From the NCBI GenBank assembly GCA_022707665.1, contig JAKJAE010000184.1, positions 306-6,028 on the forward strand: a stretch of 5,723 nt of DNA, written 5' to 3'. Positions 1 through 5,723 of the stretch are shown here, in pieces. This stretch comes from Chloroflexota bacterium. Its GTDB lineage: Bacteria; Chloroflexota; Anaerolineae; B4-G1; SLSP01. The translations under genes and the position numbers were made by a program. How positions within the stretch are numbered: position 1 is the stretch's first letter; every line of letters starts with the position of its first letter. Below the pieces are notes generated by a model that was not told the DNA's origin, searched no databases, and worked only from the letters and a program-made list of their open reading frames with translations.

Positions 1-1124
1 TGTTCGCGCGCGTAGCCAACGACATCGGCCACGACGAGGAAAAGCGGGTCATAGCCGTGGTGGGCGATCACGTCAAGCTCGTGGCCAAGACGTTCCTCGA
101 CGGCCTGGGGCAGCGGGTCGCCGTAGCGGGCCTTGCAGCCTGCAGTAGCCTGGTCAGCCAGAGCTATTGCAGGCGTCTGAGCTGGAGGCAGTGCCAGGCT
201 GGGCCACATCAGTTTCCCTGAGGGCAGGACCGATTCGCTCTCTGCCGCGCAGCGGGCTGCGATCGTTGCCGTGTTCGCCAGTGCCTCAGGGAAGGCGATG
301 AACCGTTCGGCAAGCGCATCGGGGTCCAACCAATGCACGGACACGCCTGGATCCCCACCATCGGGCAGCGCCTCGGGTGGGACAGCATCGAGCGCGCAGT
401 TCTGGTCGATGGCGGCGAGGAGTCGGAGCCGCGCCCGGTCGTCCGGCTCAAGCGTGTAGATCGGCTGCAGGGCCACGACGGCGATGCCCAGGAAATCTGC
501 CTTACGGACCAGCTCGGTAGCGACAGCGATGTCCGCAGGGCCATCTTCGTGGACGCCCGGCTGAAGCTCAAGGCCGATCACCGTATTCTCGGGTTCGTAG
601 ATGCCGCAGAGCTTTCCGAGGAACCGGTGGGCCAGTTGCTCGTGGCCTGCGCGGATGCAGCGGTAGACAAGGTCCCTGCGCCCACCGGTCAGGCAGACCA
701 GGTCAGCCGCGTGCTCGCGCAGGGCTGATAGCGGAAGTCCGTGGCGTGCACGGTCCTCACGATCCGGTGCGCCCTGGATTTTGCTCGAGAGCGCGCAGAG
801 GGAACGGTAGCCAGCCGTATTTCGAGCGAGCAACACCAGGAGTGCGGGCGTGCTGAGAAGGTCCTCTCCGGCCTGTGAAGTTCCTTCAGGCACTGTCAGG
901 TCATCAGGCCATGCGACGGTGACTGTCATTCCGAGGATAGGGTGGACGCCCACGGCGCGACAGGCACGGTCGAAGGCCACGGCTCCGTAGAGCGCATGGG
1001 TATCGGCGAGGGCGAGATGTGCCATACCGTCGGCTGCAGCGCGCGCCGCGAGCGCTTCTGGCGAGGCCGTCGCACCGAGGAGGCTGAAGTAGGAATGGGC
1101 TGCCAGGTGAACGACGGTGCTCAT
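1..1124 (-). CDS. DnaE-family DNA polymerase III alpha subunit, N-terminal part (truncated by window edge)
   Basis: The frame is open for 374 codons from the ATG at 1124 to base 3 and continues past the window edge. The N-terminus is a PHP domain of the bacterial C-family polymerase type: residues 4-16 (VVHLAAHSYFSLL), 37-49 (HLALADTHALYGA) and 60-66 (VHPILGM) follow the family pattern. Residues 95-113 and 205-240 match later PHP strands. Residues 344-374, ending FLVVADVVGYARE, match the start of the polymerase core. The catalytic aspartates would lie beyond the window. PHP metal-site residues are altered: Ala8 where the HxH motif has its first His, ADT at 40-42 where TDH is usual, and QPIY at 220-223 where NDxH is usual. 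Exonuclease activity of this domain is therefore doubtful. It could be the main replicative DnaE or, more likely in my view, a second DnaE2/ImuC-like copy; the visible part cannot decide. No Shine-Dalgarno sequence stands directly before the chosen ATG, so the start is only moderately sure. Confidence 0.85.
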   Translation of the reverse strand, partial: MSTVVHLAAHSYFSLLGATASPEALAARAAADGMAHLALADTHALYGAVAFDRACRAVGVHPILGMTVTVAWPDDLTVPEGTSQAGEDLLSTPALLVLLARNTAGYRSLCALSSKIQGAPDREDRARHGLPLSALREHAADLVCLTGGRRDLVYRCIRAGHEQLAHRFLGKLCGIYEPENTVIGLELQPGVHEDGPADIAVATELVRKADFLGIAVVALQPIYTLEPDDRARLRLLAAIDQNCALDAVPPEALPDGGDPGVSVHWLDPDALAERFIAFPEALANTATIAARCAAESESVLPSGKLMWPSLALPPAQTPAIALADQATAGCKARYGDPLPQAVEERLGHELDVIAHHGYDPLFLVVADVVGYARE

Positions 1125-1134
1125 ATGCGTGTGG

Positions 1135-1146
1135 TCAGTCGGACAT
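1135..1146 (-). other. Three-codon reading frame (Met-Ser-Asp-stop) with a strong Shine-Dalgarno sequence
   Basis: On the minus strand GGAGG (1158-1154) is followed after 7 bases by ATG TCC GAC TGA (1146-1135). The dnaE-like ATG lies 11 bases downstream of this stop and in another frame. This is the best-spaced ribosome site in the spacer, yet it serves only a minimal frame. It may be a leader/start-stop element, a sign that the real dnaE start differs, a one-base sequence error, or chance. The bases are certain; the function is a guess. Confidence 0.3.
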
Positions 1147-1186
1147 TGGCGTTCCTCCAGCACACCAGGGGGCTGGAGGAACGCCA
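1147..1186 (-). terminator. 15-bp perfect hairpin in the gcvPB-dnaE spacer (possible terminator or attenuator)
   Basis: Bases 1147-1161 (TGGCGTTCCTCCAGC) pair perfectly with 1172-1186, leaving a 10-base loop. The hairpin begins 16 bases after the gcvPB stop on the transcript. No T-run follows it on either strand, so it is not a classical intrinsic terminator. It could still be a pause or Rho-linked site, an RNA 3'-end protector for the gcv message, or a translation control element, because the GGAGG at 1158-1154 lies wholly in its second arm. The pairing is certain; the role is inferred. Confidence 0.5.
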
Positions 1187-1202
1187 CAGGGAGGGAGCTT
1201 CC

Positions 1203-2648
1203 TCAAGGTTGCCGGCGGTACCGCAGAACCGGGGTTCGGGCGGCCTGGACTTCGTCCAGGCGGCGAACTGGCGCGACGTGGGGCGCCTCGTGAAGGAGGG
1301 CCGGGTCCGAGACAGCCTCTTCCGCAATGCGCAGCAGGGTCTCAGCATAGGCATCAACGGTCCGGAGGGGTTCGGTCTCGGTTGGCTCGATCATCAGTGC
1401 GTCGTGAACGATGAGCGGGAAGTACATAGTAGGCGGGTGGACGCCATAGTCGATGAGGCGCTTCGAGACGTCCATGGCAGTGCTTCCGGTGCCAGAGATG
1501 CGACCTTCAGCAACGAATTCGTGCATACACATGCGATCATAGGGGACGTGATAGGTATCGCGGACGCGGCAACGCAGGTAGTTGGCGTTGAGAACGGCGT
1601 GCTCCGCGACGTTCCGCAGCCCCTCAGAGCCGTGCATACGGATGTACGTGTAGGCGCGTACGAGGATCCCGAAATGCCCCCAGAAGCTGCGAACACGGCC
1701 AATGGATTGGCTGGGACGGTGGAAGCGATAGTGAGGCTCCGCATCCGTCCCTTCGCGGACCACCACTGGATCGGGCAGGAAGTCGATCAGGTGCGCCGCA
1801 ACGCCCACGGGACCGGCGCCAGGGCCTCCTCCGCCGTGCGGCGTGCTGAACGTCTTGTGCAGGTTGTAGTGCATTACGTCGATGCCGATGTCTCCAGGGC
1901 GCACCACACCGATGAGGGCGTTCATGTTGGCCCCATCACCATAGACCAGCCCCCCACAACCGTGCACGATGCCGACGATTTCCTCGATGTTTTCCTCGAA
2001 GAGGCCCAGGGTGTTGGGATTGGTGATCATCAGGCCGACGACGCGATCGCACACCTGGCTGCGGAGTGCATCGAGGTCGACGTTGCCACGTTTATCAGAC
2101 GGGATCTGCACGACGCGCAGTCCGCTCATGCTTGTCGACGCTGGGTTGGTGCCGTGGGCCGAGTCGGGCACGAGGATCGTGTCGCGCTGGGTGTCGCCAC
2201 GGGCCCTATGATAGGCACGCATGATCAGTACGCCAACGAGCTCTCCCTGAGCTCCCGCTGCTGGCTGCAGCGTGACGCCCGCGAAGCCGCCGATCTTGGC
2301 CAGGTGTTCCTGCAGCTCATACATCAGGCGCAGCGCCCCCTGGGCCAGGCCCTCAGGCTGATGGGGATGGGCGCCAGTGAAACCCGGAAGCCGCGCCGTG
2401 ACCTCGTTGATCTTGGGGTTGTACTTCATCGTACAGGAGCCCAGTGGGTAGATACCCTTGTCGATGGCGTAGTTGAGTTGAGAGAGTCGCAGAAAGTGCC
2501 GCACCACTTCGATCTCACTCACTTCTGGCAACGGCAGATCCTCACGCACAAGTCCGGCAGGCAGTTCGGCCTCGGGTACGTCCAGTTTGGGCGTCGGAGT
2601 TCCGCGGCGTCCTGGAGACGAAAGCTCATAGATCAGGGACTCGCTCAT
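1203..2648 (-). CDS. gcvPB: Glycine dehydrogenase (decarboxylating) subunit 2, P-protein PLP-binding subunit
   Basis: This 481-residue protein is the catalytic half of a split P-protein. With GcvPA it decarboxylates glycine in the cytoplasm and transfers the aminomethyl group to lipoyl-GcvH. The family motifs are intact: YPLGSCTMKYNPK (67-79), PAAGAQGE (129-136), DSAHGTNPAS (162-171), YGDGANMNA (236-244), NLHKTFSTPHGGGGPG (262-277) and PPTMYFPLIVHDALMIEPTE (405-424). Lys265 in HKTF is the expected Schiff-base lysine for pyridoxal phosphate. Length fits the GcvPB family (about 480-500). The ATG at 2648 is preferred although the frame stays open for 36 more residues upstream: that extension is Arg-rich, lies inside gcvPA, and has no family similarity that I recognise. 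A purine-rich AGGAAAGGGGGGAG stands just upstream. The start overlaps the gcvPA stop as ATGA, which implies translational coupling and matched subunit amounts. Confidence 0.97.
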   Translation of the reverse strand: MSESLIYELSSPGRRGTPTPKLDVPEAELPAGLVREDLPLPEVSEIEVVRHFLRLSQLNYAIDKGIYPLGSCTMKYNPKINEVTARLPGFTGAHPHQPEGLAQGALRLMYELQEHLAKIGGFAGVTLQPAAGAQGELVGVLIMRAYHRARGDTQRDTILVPDSAHGTNPASTSMSGLRVVQIPSDKRGNVDLDALRSQVCDRVVGLMITNPNTLGLFEENIEEIVGIVHGCGGLVYGDGANMNALIGVVRPGDIGIDVMHYNLHKTFSTPHGGGGPGAGPVGVAAHLIDFLPDPVVVREGTDAEPHYRFHRPSQSIGRVRSFWGHFGILVRAYTYIRMHGSEGLRNVAEHAVLNANYLRCRVRDTYHVPYDRMCMHEFVAEGRISGTGSTAMDVSKRLIDYGVHPPTMYFPLIVHDALMIEPTETEPLRTVDAYAETLLRIAEEAVSDPALLHEAPHVAPVRRLDEVQAARTPVLRYRRQP

Positions 2649-4018
2649 TGCTCCCCCCTTTCCTGGACCGAGATGGCCGCGAGCGCGGCGACGAAGGCGT
2701 CGATCTCGGCGCGGCTGTTCATCTCGGTGACAGCCACGAGCATGCGATCCTCCCAACCCTCAAAGTCGTGACCGAGGTCGTAGCCTCCGAGGATCGGAGT
2801 GGGTTTCGAATCAAGAAGCGCGGCGTTGATCCTGGCCACGGGGGAGGGGCACAGCACGACGAACTCGTTGAAGAAGGGGCTCCGGTTCAGCACCGAGTAG
2901 CCTGGGAGCGCGTCAATGGCTGTGGCTGCATAGTGTGCCTTGTGGTAGTTCAGCTCCGCAATCTGGCGGAGCCCGTGCTTGCCCAGGACGGAGAGATAGA
3001 CGGTGGCGGCGAGCGCCATCAGTCCCTGGTTGCTGCAGATGTTCGAGGTGGCTTTGTCGCGACGAATGTGTTGCTCGCGGGTCGTCAGAGTCATCACATA
3101 GCCGGGTTTACCCTCAGCGTCGATCGTCTGACCAACGAGGCGCCCGGCAAGTTGGCGGACATAGGCTTCGCGCGTCGCATAGAAACCCAGGTAGGGCCCA
3201 CCGAAGTTCAGCCCCAGTCCCAGCGGTTGTCCTTCGCCCAGGACGATGTCCGCGCCGAAGCTTCCCGGTGGTTCCAGCAGACCGAGGCTGATGGGATTCG
3301 TGATGACCGCCAGGAGCGTCTGGGGATCGCGCGCGTGGATTCGATCAGCAAGCCCCATCAGGGGCTCAATCTGACCCAGGAAGTTGGGGTTCTGTACGAT
3401 GACGCAGGCTGTGTCGCTGTCCACCCGGTCAATGAGGTCTGCAGGTGGTGTGTCGATGGACTCGTCGCCGGCAATCTGAACGTCCATGCCTTGTGTATAG
3501 GTGCGGACGACTGCCCGATAGTGTGGGTTGACGGCCGGCGAGATCAGAACCTTGCGCCGTTTCTTGCGGAAGGTGTTGTAAGCCTGGATCACCGCCTCAG
3601 CCGTCGCCGTCGCACCGTCGTAGTGGCTGGCATTGGCCACGTCCATACCGGTTAGATCGCAGACCAACGACTGATACTCGAAGATGGCCTGAAGCGTCCC
3701 CTGGCTCACCTCGGCCTGATAGGGCGTATAGGCTGTGGCAAACTCGCCCCGGCCGATCACGTAGTCGACAACACTGGGAACCCAGTGCCGGTAGGCCCCG
3801 GCACCCAGAAACGTGGGCACGCTGTTGGCATTGAGATTGAGGTCAGAGAGTGTCTGGAGCTCCCTAAGCACGTCCATCTCAGACAGGGCTTCAGGTAGAT
3901 CCAGCTTCGGGAAACGGTGCTGCTCGGGCACACTGGTGAAGAGCTCCGCCAGCGACCCGACACCGATGGCCTCCAGCATAACACGGCGGTCATCATCCGT
4001 GTGAGGTGTGTAGACCAT
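2645..4018 (-). CDS. gcvPA: Glycine dehydrogenase (decarboxylating) subunit 1, P-protein N-terminal half
   Basis: This 457-residue protein is the non-PLP-lysine half of the split P-protein and pairs with GcvPB in the glycine cleavage system. It begins with the family-like VYTPHTDDDRRVMLEAIGV (2-20). Conserved blocks follow: PTFLGAGAYRHWVPSVVDY (68-86), TAYTPYQAEVSQGTLQAIFE (95-114), SHYDGATATAEA (131-142), GEGQPLGLGLNFGGPYLGFY (261-280) and ATSNICSNQGLMALAATVYL (323-342). Length is normal for the family. A GTG at 4027 is in frame, but AAGGAG (4032-4027) overlaps that codon and sits 8 bases before the ATG at 4018, so I choose the ATG. The stop overlaps the gcvPB start. No lysine of the HKTF type is present, as expected for this subunit. 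There are no internal stops or other signs of decay. Confidence 0.96.
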   Translation of the reverse strand: MVYTPHTDDDRRVMLEAIGVGSLAELFTSVPEQHRFPKLDLPEALSEMDVLRELQTLSDLNLNANSVPTFLGAGAYRHWVPSVVDYVIGRGEFATAYTPYQAEVSQGTLQAIFEYQSLVCDLTGMDVANASHYDGATATAEAVIQAYNTFRKKRRKVLISPAVNPHYRAVVRTYTQGMDVQIAGDESIDTPPADLIDRVDSDTACVIVQNPNFLGQIEPLMGLADRIHARDPQTLLAVITNPISLGLLEPPGSFGADIVLGEGQPLGLGLNFGGPYLGFYATREAYVRQLAGRLVGQTIDAEGKPGYVMTLTTREQHIRRDKATSNICSNQGLMALAATVYLSVLGKHGLRQIAELNYHKAHYAATAIDALPGYSVLNRSPFFNEFVVLCPSPVARINAALLDSKPTPILGGYDLGHDFEGWEDRMLVAVTEMNSRAEIDAFVAALAAISVQERGEQ

Positions 4019-4026
4019 ACGTTTCA

Positions 4027-4032
4027 CTCCTT
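4027..4032 (-). promoter_or_regulatory. Shine-Dalgarno site that decides the gcvPA start
   Basis: The minus strand reads AAGGAG here, 8 bases before the ATG at 4018. The in-frame GTG at 4027 begins on the last G of this site, so it cannot use it. The site therefore supports the shorter protein. Confidence 0.75.
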
Positions 4033-4099
4033 ATGGGCTGCAGTGGCAACAAACCACGCCAGTAGCGCCGGCGTGATGCCAGTCACTGTGGATGTGCCG

Positions 4100-4123
4100 G
4101 AGAGCCCGCCGACGCGGGCTCTC
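4100..4123 (-). terminator. 10-bp GC-rich hairpin in the gcvH-gcvPA spacer
   Basis: GAGAGCCCGC (4100-4109) pairs perfectly with 4114-4123 around a 4-base loop. It starts 19 bases after the gcvH stop on the minus-strand transcript. No T-run follows on the minus strand; on the plus strand only a weak TGATTGATG follows. It may slow or partly terminate transcription, or protect a processed gcvH message, so that GcvH and the P-protein are made in different amounts. A weaker 6-bp inverted repeat (4055-4060 with 4070-4075) lies nearer gcvPA. Confidence 0.45.
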
Positions 4124-4142
4124 TGATTGATGAAGCGCTGCG

Positions 4143-4535
4143 CTAGGAGGCTTGTTCTGACTCGACGAGCGACTTGTAGGCTGCGGCATCCATGAGATCG
4201 TCGAGTTCCGCAGGGTCATCGAGCCTGATGCGGACCAGCCAGCCCGCGCCAAAGGGGTCCTGGTTGACAAGTTCGGGGGCTTCCTCAAGGCCTTCGTTGA
4301 CCGCCACAACCGTGCCACTGGCCGGCGCGTAGATGTCGCCAGCGGCCTTGACCGATTCCACGACACCTAACTGCTCGCCCTTGCTGACCTTGTCGCCAAC
4401 CTCGGGCAGCTCGACGTAGACAACGTCAGACAACGTGCTCTGGGCGTAATCGGAGATTCCCACAGTAACCTGATCACCATCCGTTCTGGCCCATTCATGG
4501 GTGGCTGCATACCGGACATCCGAGACGAATTCCAT
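4143..4535 (-). CDS. gcvH: Glycine cleavage system H protein (lipoyl carrier)
   Basis: This 130-residue cytoplasmic protein carries the lipoyl arm that shuttles the aminomethyl group between the P-, T- and L-proteins. The start [15 protein letters not shown] fits the family N-terminus. The lipoylation motif is [18 protein letters not shown] (57-74), and Lys63 is the expected lipoylated residue. The later [13 protein letters not shown] (near 90-102) is also typical. Length equals the usual 125-130. Three in-frame ATGs compete, at 4547, 4538 and 4535. GGAGG lies at 4545-4541, inside the codons following the first ATG, and is 5 bases before the ATG at 4535, so I choose that one. The gene follows the receiver/CpaE gene by 42 bases with no visible terminator, so it may be read through from there. 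Any promoter of its own would probably lie inside the upstream gene; I could not identify one. Confidence 0.97.
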   Translation of the reverse strand: MEFVSDVRYAATHEWARTDGDQVTVGISDYAQSTLSDVVYVELPEVGDKVSKGEQLGVVESVKAAGDIYAPASGTVVAVNEGLEEAPELVNQDPFGAGWLVRIRLDDPAELDDLMDAAAYKSLVESEQAS

Positions 4536-4540
4536 CATAA

Positions 4541-4545
4541 CCTCC
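4541..4545 (-). promoter_or_regulatory. Shine-Dalgarno site for gcvH
   Basis: The minus strand reads GGAGG, 5 bases before the ATG at 4535 and only 2 bases before the one at 4538. The most upstream in-frame ATG (4547) overlaps the site itself and cannot use it. Confidence 0.7.
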
Positions 4546-4577
4546 ATTTCGAGTGATAGAGAGCAACTGGCTGCGCG

Positions 4578-5678
4578 CTAAAGTGAGACCGTTCCCCGTT
4601 CTGCCATCAGATCCCAGAGATGGGCGAAGGGTGAAGGGTCGACCAGATCATCGAAGTGTTCCTCGTACGGGATGAAGACATCCGGCGTTCGGGGCAGTCC
4701 AAGGGAGATATCGGAGGGTTTCTGGTTGGTGCAATCGTTAAAGACAAGCAGCAACCGACGTGGATCGGCTCCCTGTTCGGGCAATGCCTGCATTGCTACC
4801 TTTGCCAGTGATCGTGCCGTTGGGTCAGGAGAAGTGACAACGACAGACCAATCGCACGCTGATGGCGTGCGCCAGGTCAGAGGCAGCGTGCCACGCCCAA
4901 GGTCCAAGATGACCGTGTAACCCTCCTGTCGCAGTACGTTCAGGACCTGATCCAGAGCCTGCAGACGAATGCCACTCAAGTCGGCGATGGAGGCTGGCCC
5001 CGGAATGAAGTATGAGCCGTAGACGTTCTGCAAGCTGTAGTTACCAATGAGACTGATATCAATCTCGGATGGCGAGCGGGAGAGCAGCGTGACGATGTGG
5101 CGTGGACCACTGAGTCCGCTCCACAACGCAAGGCTGCCGACAGGAAATGCGAGGTCGATGAGCATGACCGGTCGCTCGCTGGTCGTTGTGACATACCGCG
5201 CCAGGTTGAGAGCCACTGACGTGACACCAACACCACCGCGCAAAGAGAGCAGGCCAATCACTTTCCCACTTCCCGCACCCTGGGTAGAGGCCTCAAGGCG
5301 CTCAGCTCTGTCCAGCGCAGCCTTGATGCGAACCCCCAGCTCCCGGTAGTCCATATGACCCTTGGTGATGAAGTCGTCGCCCCCCTGGATGTAGCCCTTG
5401 ATGCGATCATCGGGCGCGGCCAGAGCGGTCAGGAATAGGATGGGTACTCGATGGAAGGTGGGGTCCGACCGGAGTTCCTTGCAGACCTCATAACCATCCA
5501 CGTCAGGCATCATTACGTCAAGCAGAATCAAGTCGGGAATCTGCCGCGATGCCTGCCGAATCCCTTCGCGACCCGTCGTTGCCTCTGCGACGTCATATCC
5601 CCAACTGCGCAGCATGATGCCGTACATCGTCCGGGCGTCGTCATCGTCCTCAATGACCAGGATGTGGCTCTTGGGCAT
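4578..5678 (-). CDS. Response regulator receiver fused to a CpaE/TadZ-like ParA-family domain
   Basis: This 366-residue protein has two domains. Residues 4-125 form a receiver (HILVIEDDDDART at 5-17) with acidic residues Glu10/Asp11, phospho-acceptor Asp54 in LILLDVMMPDVDGYE, Thr84 and Lys106. After a short Gly/Ser/Gln-rich linker, residues 139-366 resemble the MinD/ParA-like domain of CpaE/TadZ, which positions Tad/Flp pilus machinery at the membrane or pole. Here the P-loop reads LRGGVGVTSVALNLA (146-160), where ParA/MinD proteins have KGGVGKT. The next block is MLIDLAFPVGSLALW (172-186), with one Asp of the usual DLD changed to Ala, and VILDLGRG (about 251-258) is the Walker B-like strand. 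There is no signal peptide or membrane segment. The ATG at 5678 is chosen because AAGGAG lies 9 bases before it; the ATG at 5696 has no such site. No Tad genes are visible, so the pilus role is inferred from family only. It could instead be an orphan signalling scaffold. Confidence 0.88.
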   Translation of the reverse strand: MPKSHILVIEDDDDARTMYGIMLRSWGYDVAEATTGREGIRQASRQIPDLILLDVMMPDVDGYEVCKELRSDPTFHRVPILFLTALAAPDDRIKGYIQGGDDFITKGHMDYRELGVRIKAALDRAERLEASTQGAGSGKVIGLLSLRGGVGVTSVALNLARYVTTTSERPVMLIDLAFPVGSLALWSGLSGPRHIVTLLSRSPSEIDISLIGNYSLQNVYGSYFIPGPASIADLSGIRLQALDQVLNVLRQEGYTVILDLGRGTLPLTWRTPSACDWSVVVTSPDPTARSLAKVAMQALPEQGADPRRLLLVFNDCTNQKPSDISLGLPRTPDVFIPYEEHFDDLVDPSPFAHLWDLMAERGTVSL

Positions 5679-5687
5679 CGGCTCCAA

Positions 5688-5693
5688 CTCCTT
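5688..5693 (-). promoter_or_regulatory. Shine-Dalgarno site that decides the response regulator start
   Basis: The minus strand reads AAGGAG, 9 bases before the ATG at 5678. It lies within the codons that an upstream start at 5696 would translate, and nothing similar precedes 5696 in the 27 remaining bases of the window. Confidence 0.65.
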
Positions 5694-5723
5694 CATGGTG
5701 AGAGGTTCGTGCTCGGACCATTA

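Noticed and set aside
209..728. Short open frames on both strands between 209 and 728
   Set aside because: They are out of frame with the continuous DnaE-like reading frame, which I followed codon by codon without a stop from 1124 to 3.
1125..1202. A LexA/SOS operator before the dnaE-like gene
   Set aside because: GTTC and GAAC occur only as the two arms of the long hairpin, far apart. No compact operator palindrome is present.
1121..1357. A minus-strand 78-codon frame overlapping the gcvPB end and the spacer
   Set aside because: It is in another frame of gcvPB coding sequence, with low-complexity Arg/Ser/Pro content and no domain. Its stop merely touches the dnaE-like ATG.
2649..2756. A 36-residue N-terminal extension of GcvPB
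   Set aside because: It is Arg-rich, overlaps gcvPA, and does not resemble the family N-terminus. The ATG at 2648 has a purine-rich site and the typical ATGA coupling.
942..2771. A plus-strand open frame of about 609 codons, longer than the gene it faces
   Set aside because: It lies antisense to gcvPB and extends over the dnaE start and the gcvPA end. The opposite strand has unmistakable family motifs, and the plus-strand translation shows none. Long antisense frames are common in GC-rich coding DNA.
2648..3655. A plus-strand open frame of about 335 codons
   Set aside because: It lies entirely antisense to gcvPA, has no recognisable domain, and fits a GC-driven shadow.
4536..4577. A promoter or glycine riboswitch before gcvH
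   Set aside because: The 42-base gap is too short for a riboswitch, and I see no convincing -35/-10 pair in it.

Overview
The window is about 5.7 kb of GC-rich bacterial DNA, estimated by eye at roughly 60% GC, and it is almost fully coding. All five supported genes lie on the minus strand. Transcription therefore runs from high to low coordinates: response regulator/CpaE-like protein, gcvH, gcvPA, gcvPB, then the 5' part of a DnaE-family DNA polymerase gene that leaves the window at base 1. The P-protein is split into two subunits, unlike the single chain of proteobacteria and eukaryotes. Together with the receiver-CpaE fusion and the high GC, this suggests a Chloroflexota-like bacterium, perhaps Thermomicrobia-like. 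That is an inference from family knowledge; no marker gene proves it.

Layout. A receiver domain fused to a CpaE/TadZ-type ParA-like domain occupies 5678-4578. After 42 bases comes gcvH (4535-4143), the lipoyl carrier of the glycine cleavage system. A 124-base spacer with a strong GC hairpin separates it from gcvPA (4018-2645). gcvPA and gcvPB (2648-1203) overlap by ATGA, so they are probably translationally coupled. A 78-base spacer with a 15-bp perfect hairpin then precedes the dnaE-like gene (1124 to beyond base 1). No gap exceeds 124 bases, and I see no tRNA, rRNA, mobile element or CRISPR array.

How the genes work together. GcvPA and GcvPB form the PLP-dependent glycine decarboxylase, which loads the aminomethyl group onto the lipoyl arm of GcvH. 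The T-protein gene, which normally completes the module, is not in the window. The flanking response regulator and polymerase have no evident link to glycine metabolism and may only be neighbours.

The most interesting points are: a PHP domain in the polymerase with substitutions at three metal-binding motifs; a CpaE-like domain that lacks both Walker A lysines but sits behind an intact receiver; and the hairpin before dnaE, which buries a good Shine-Dalgarno sequence placed in front of a three-codon reading frame. I do not see a clear new multi-gene system here.
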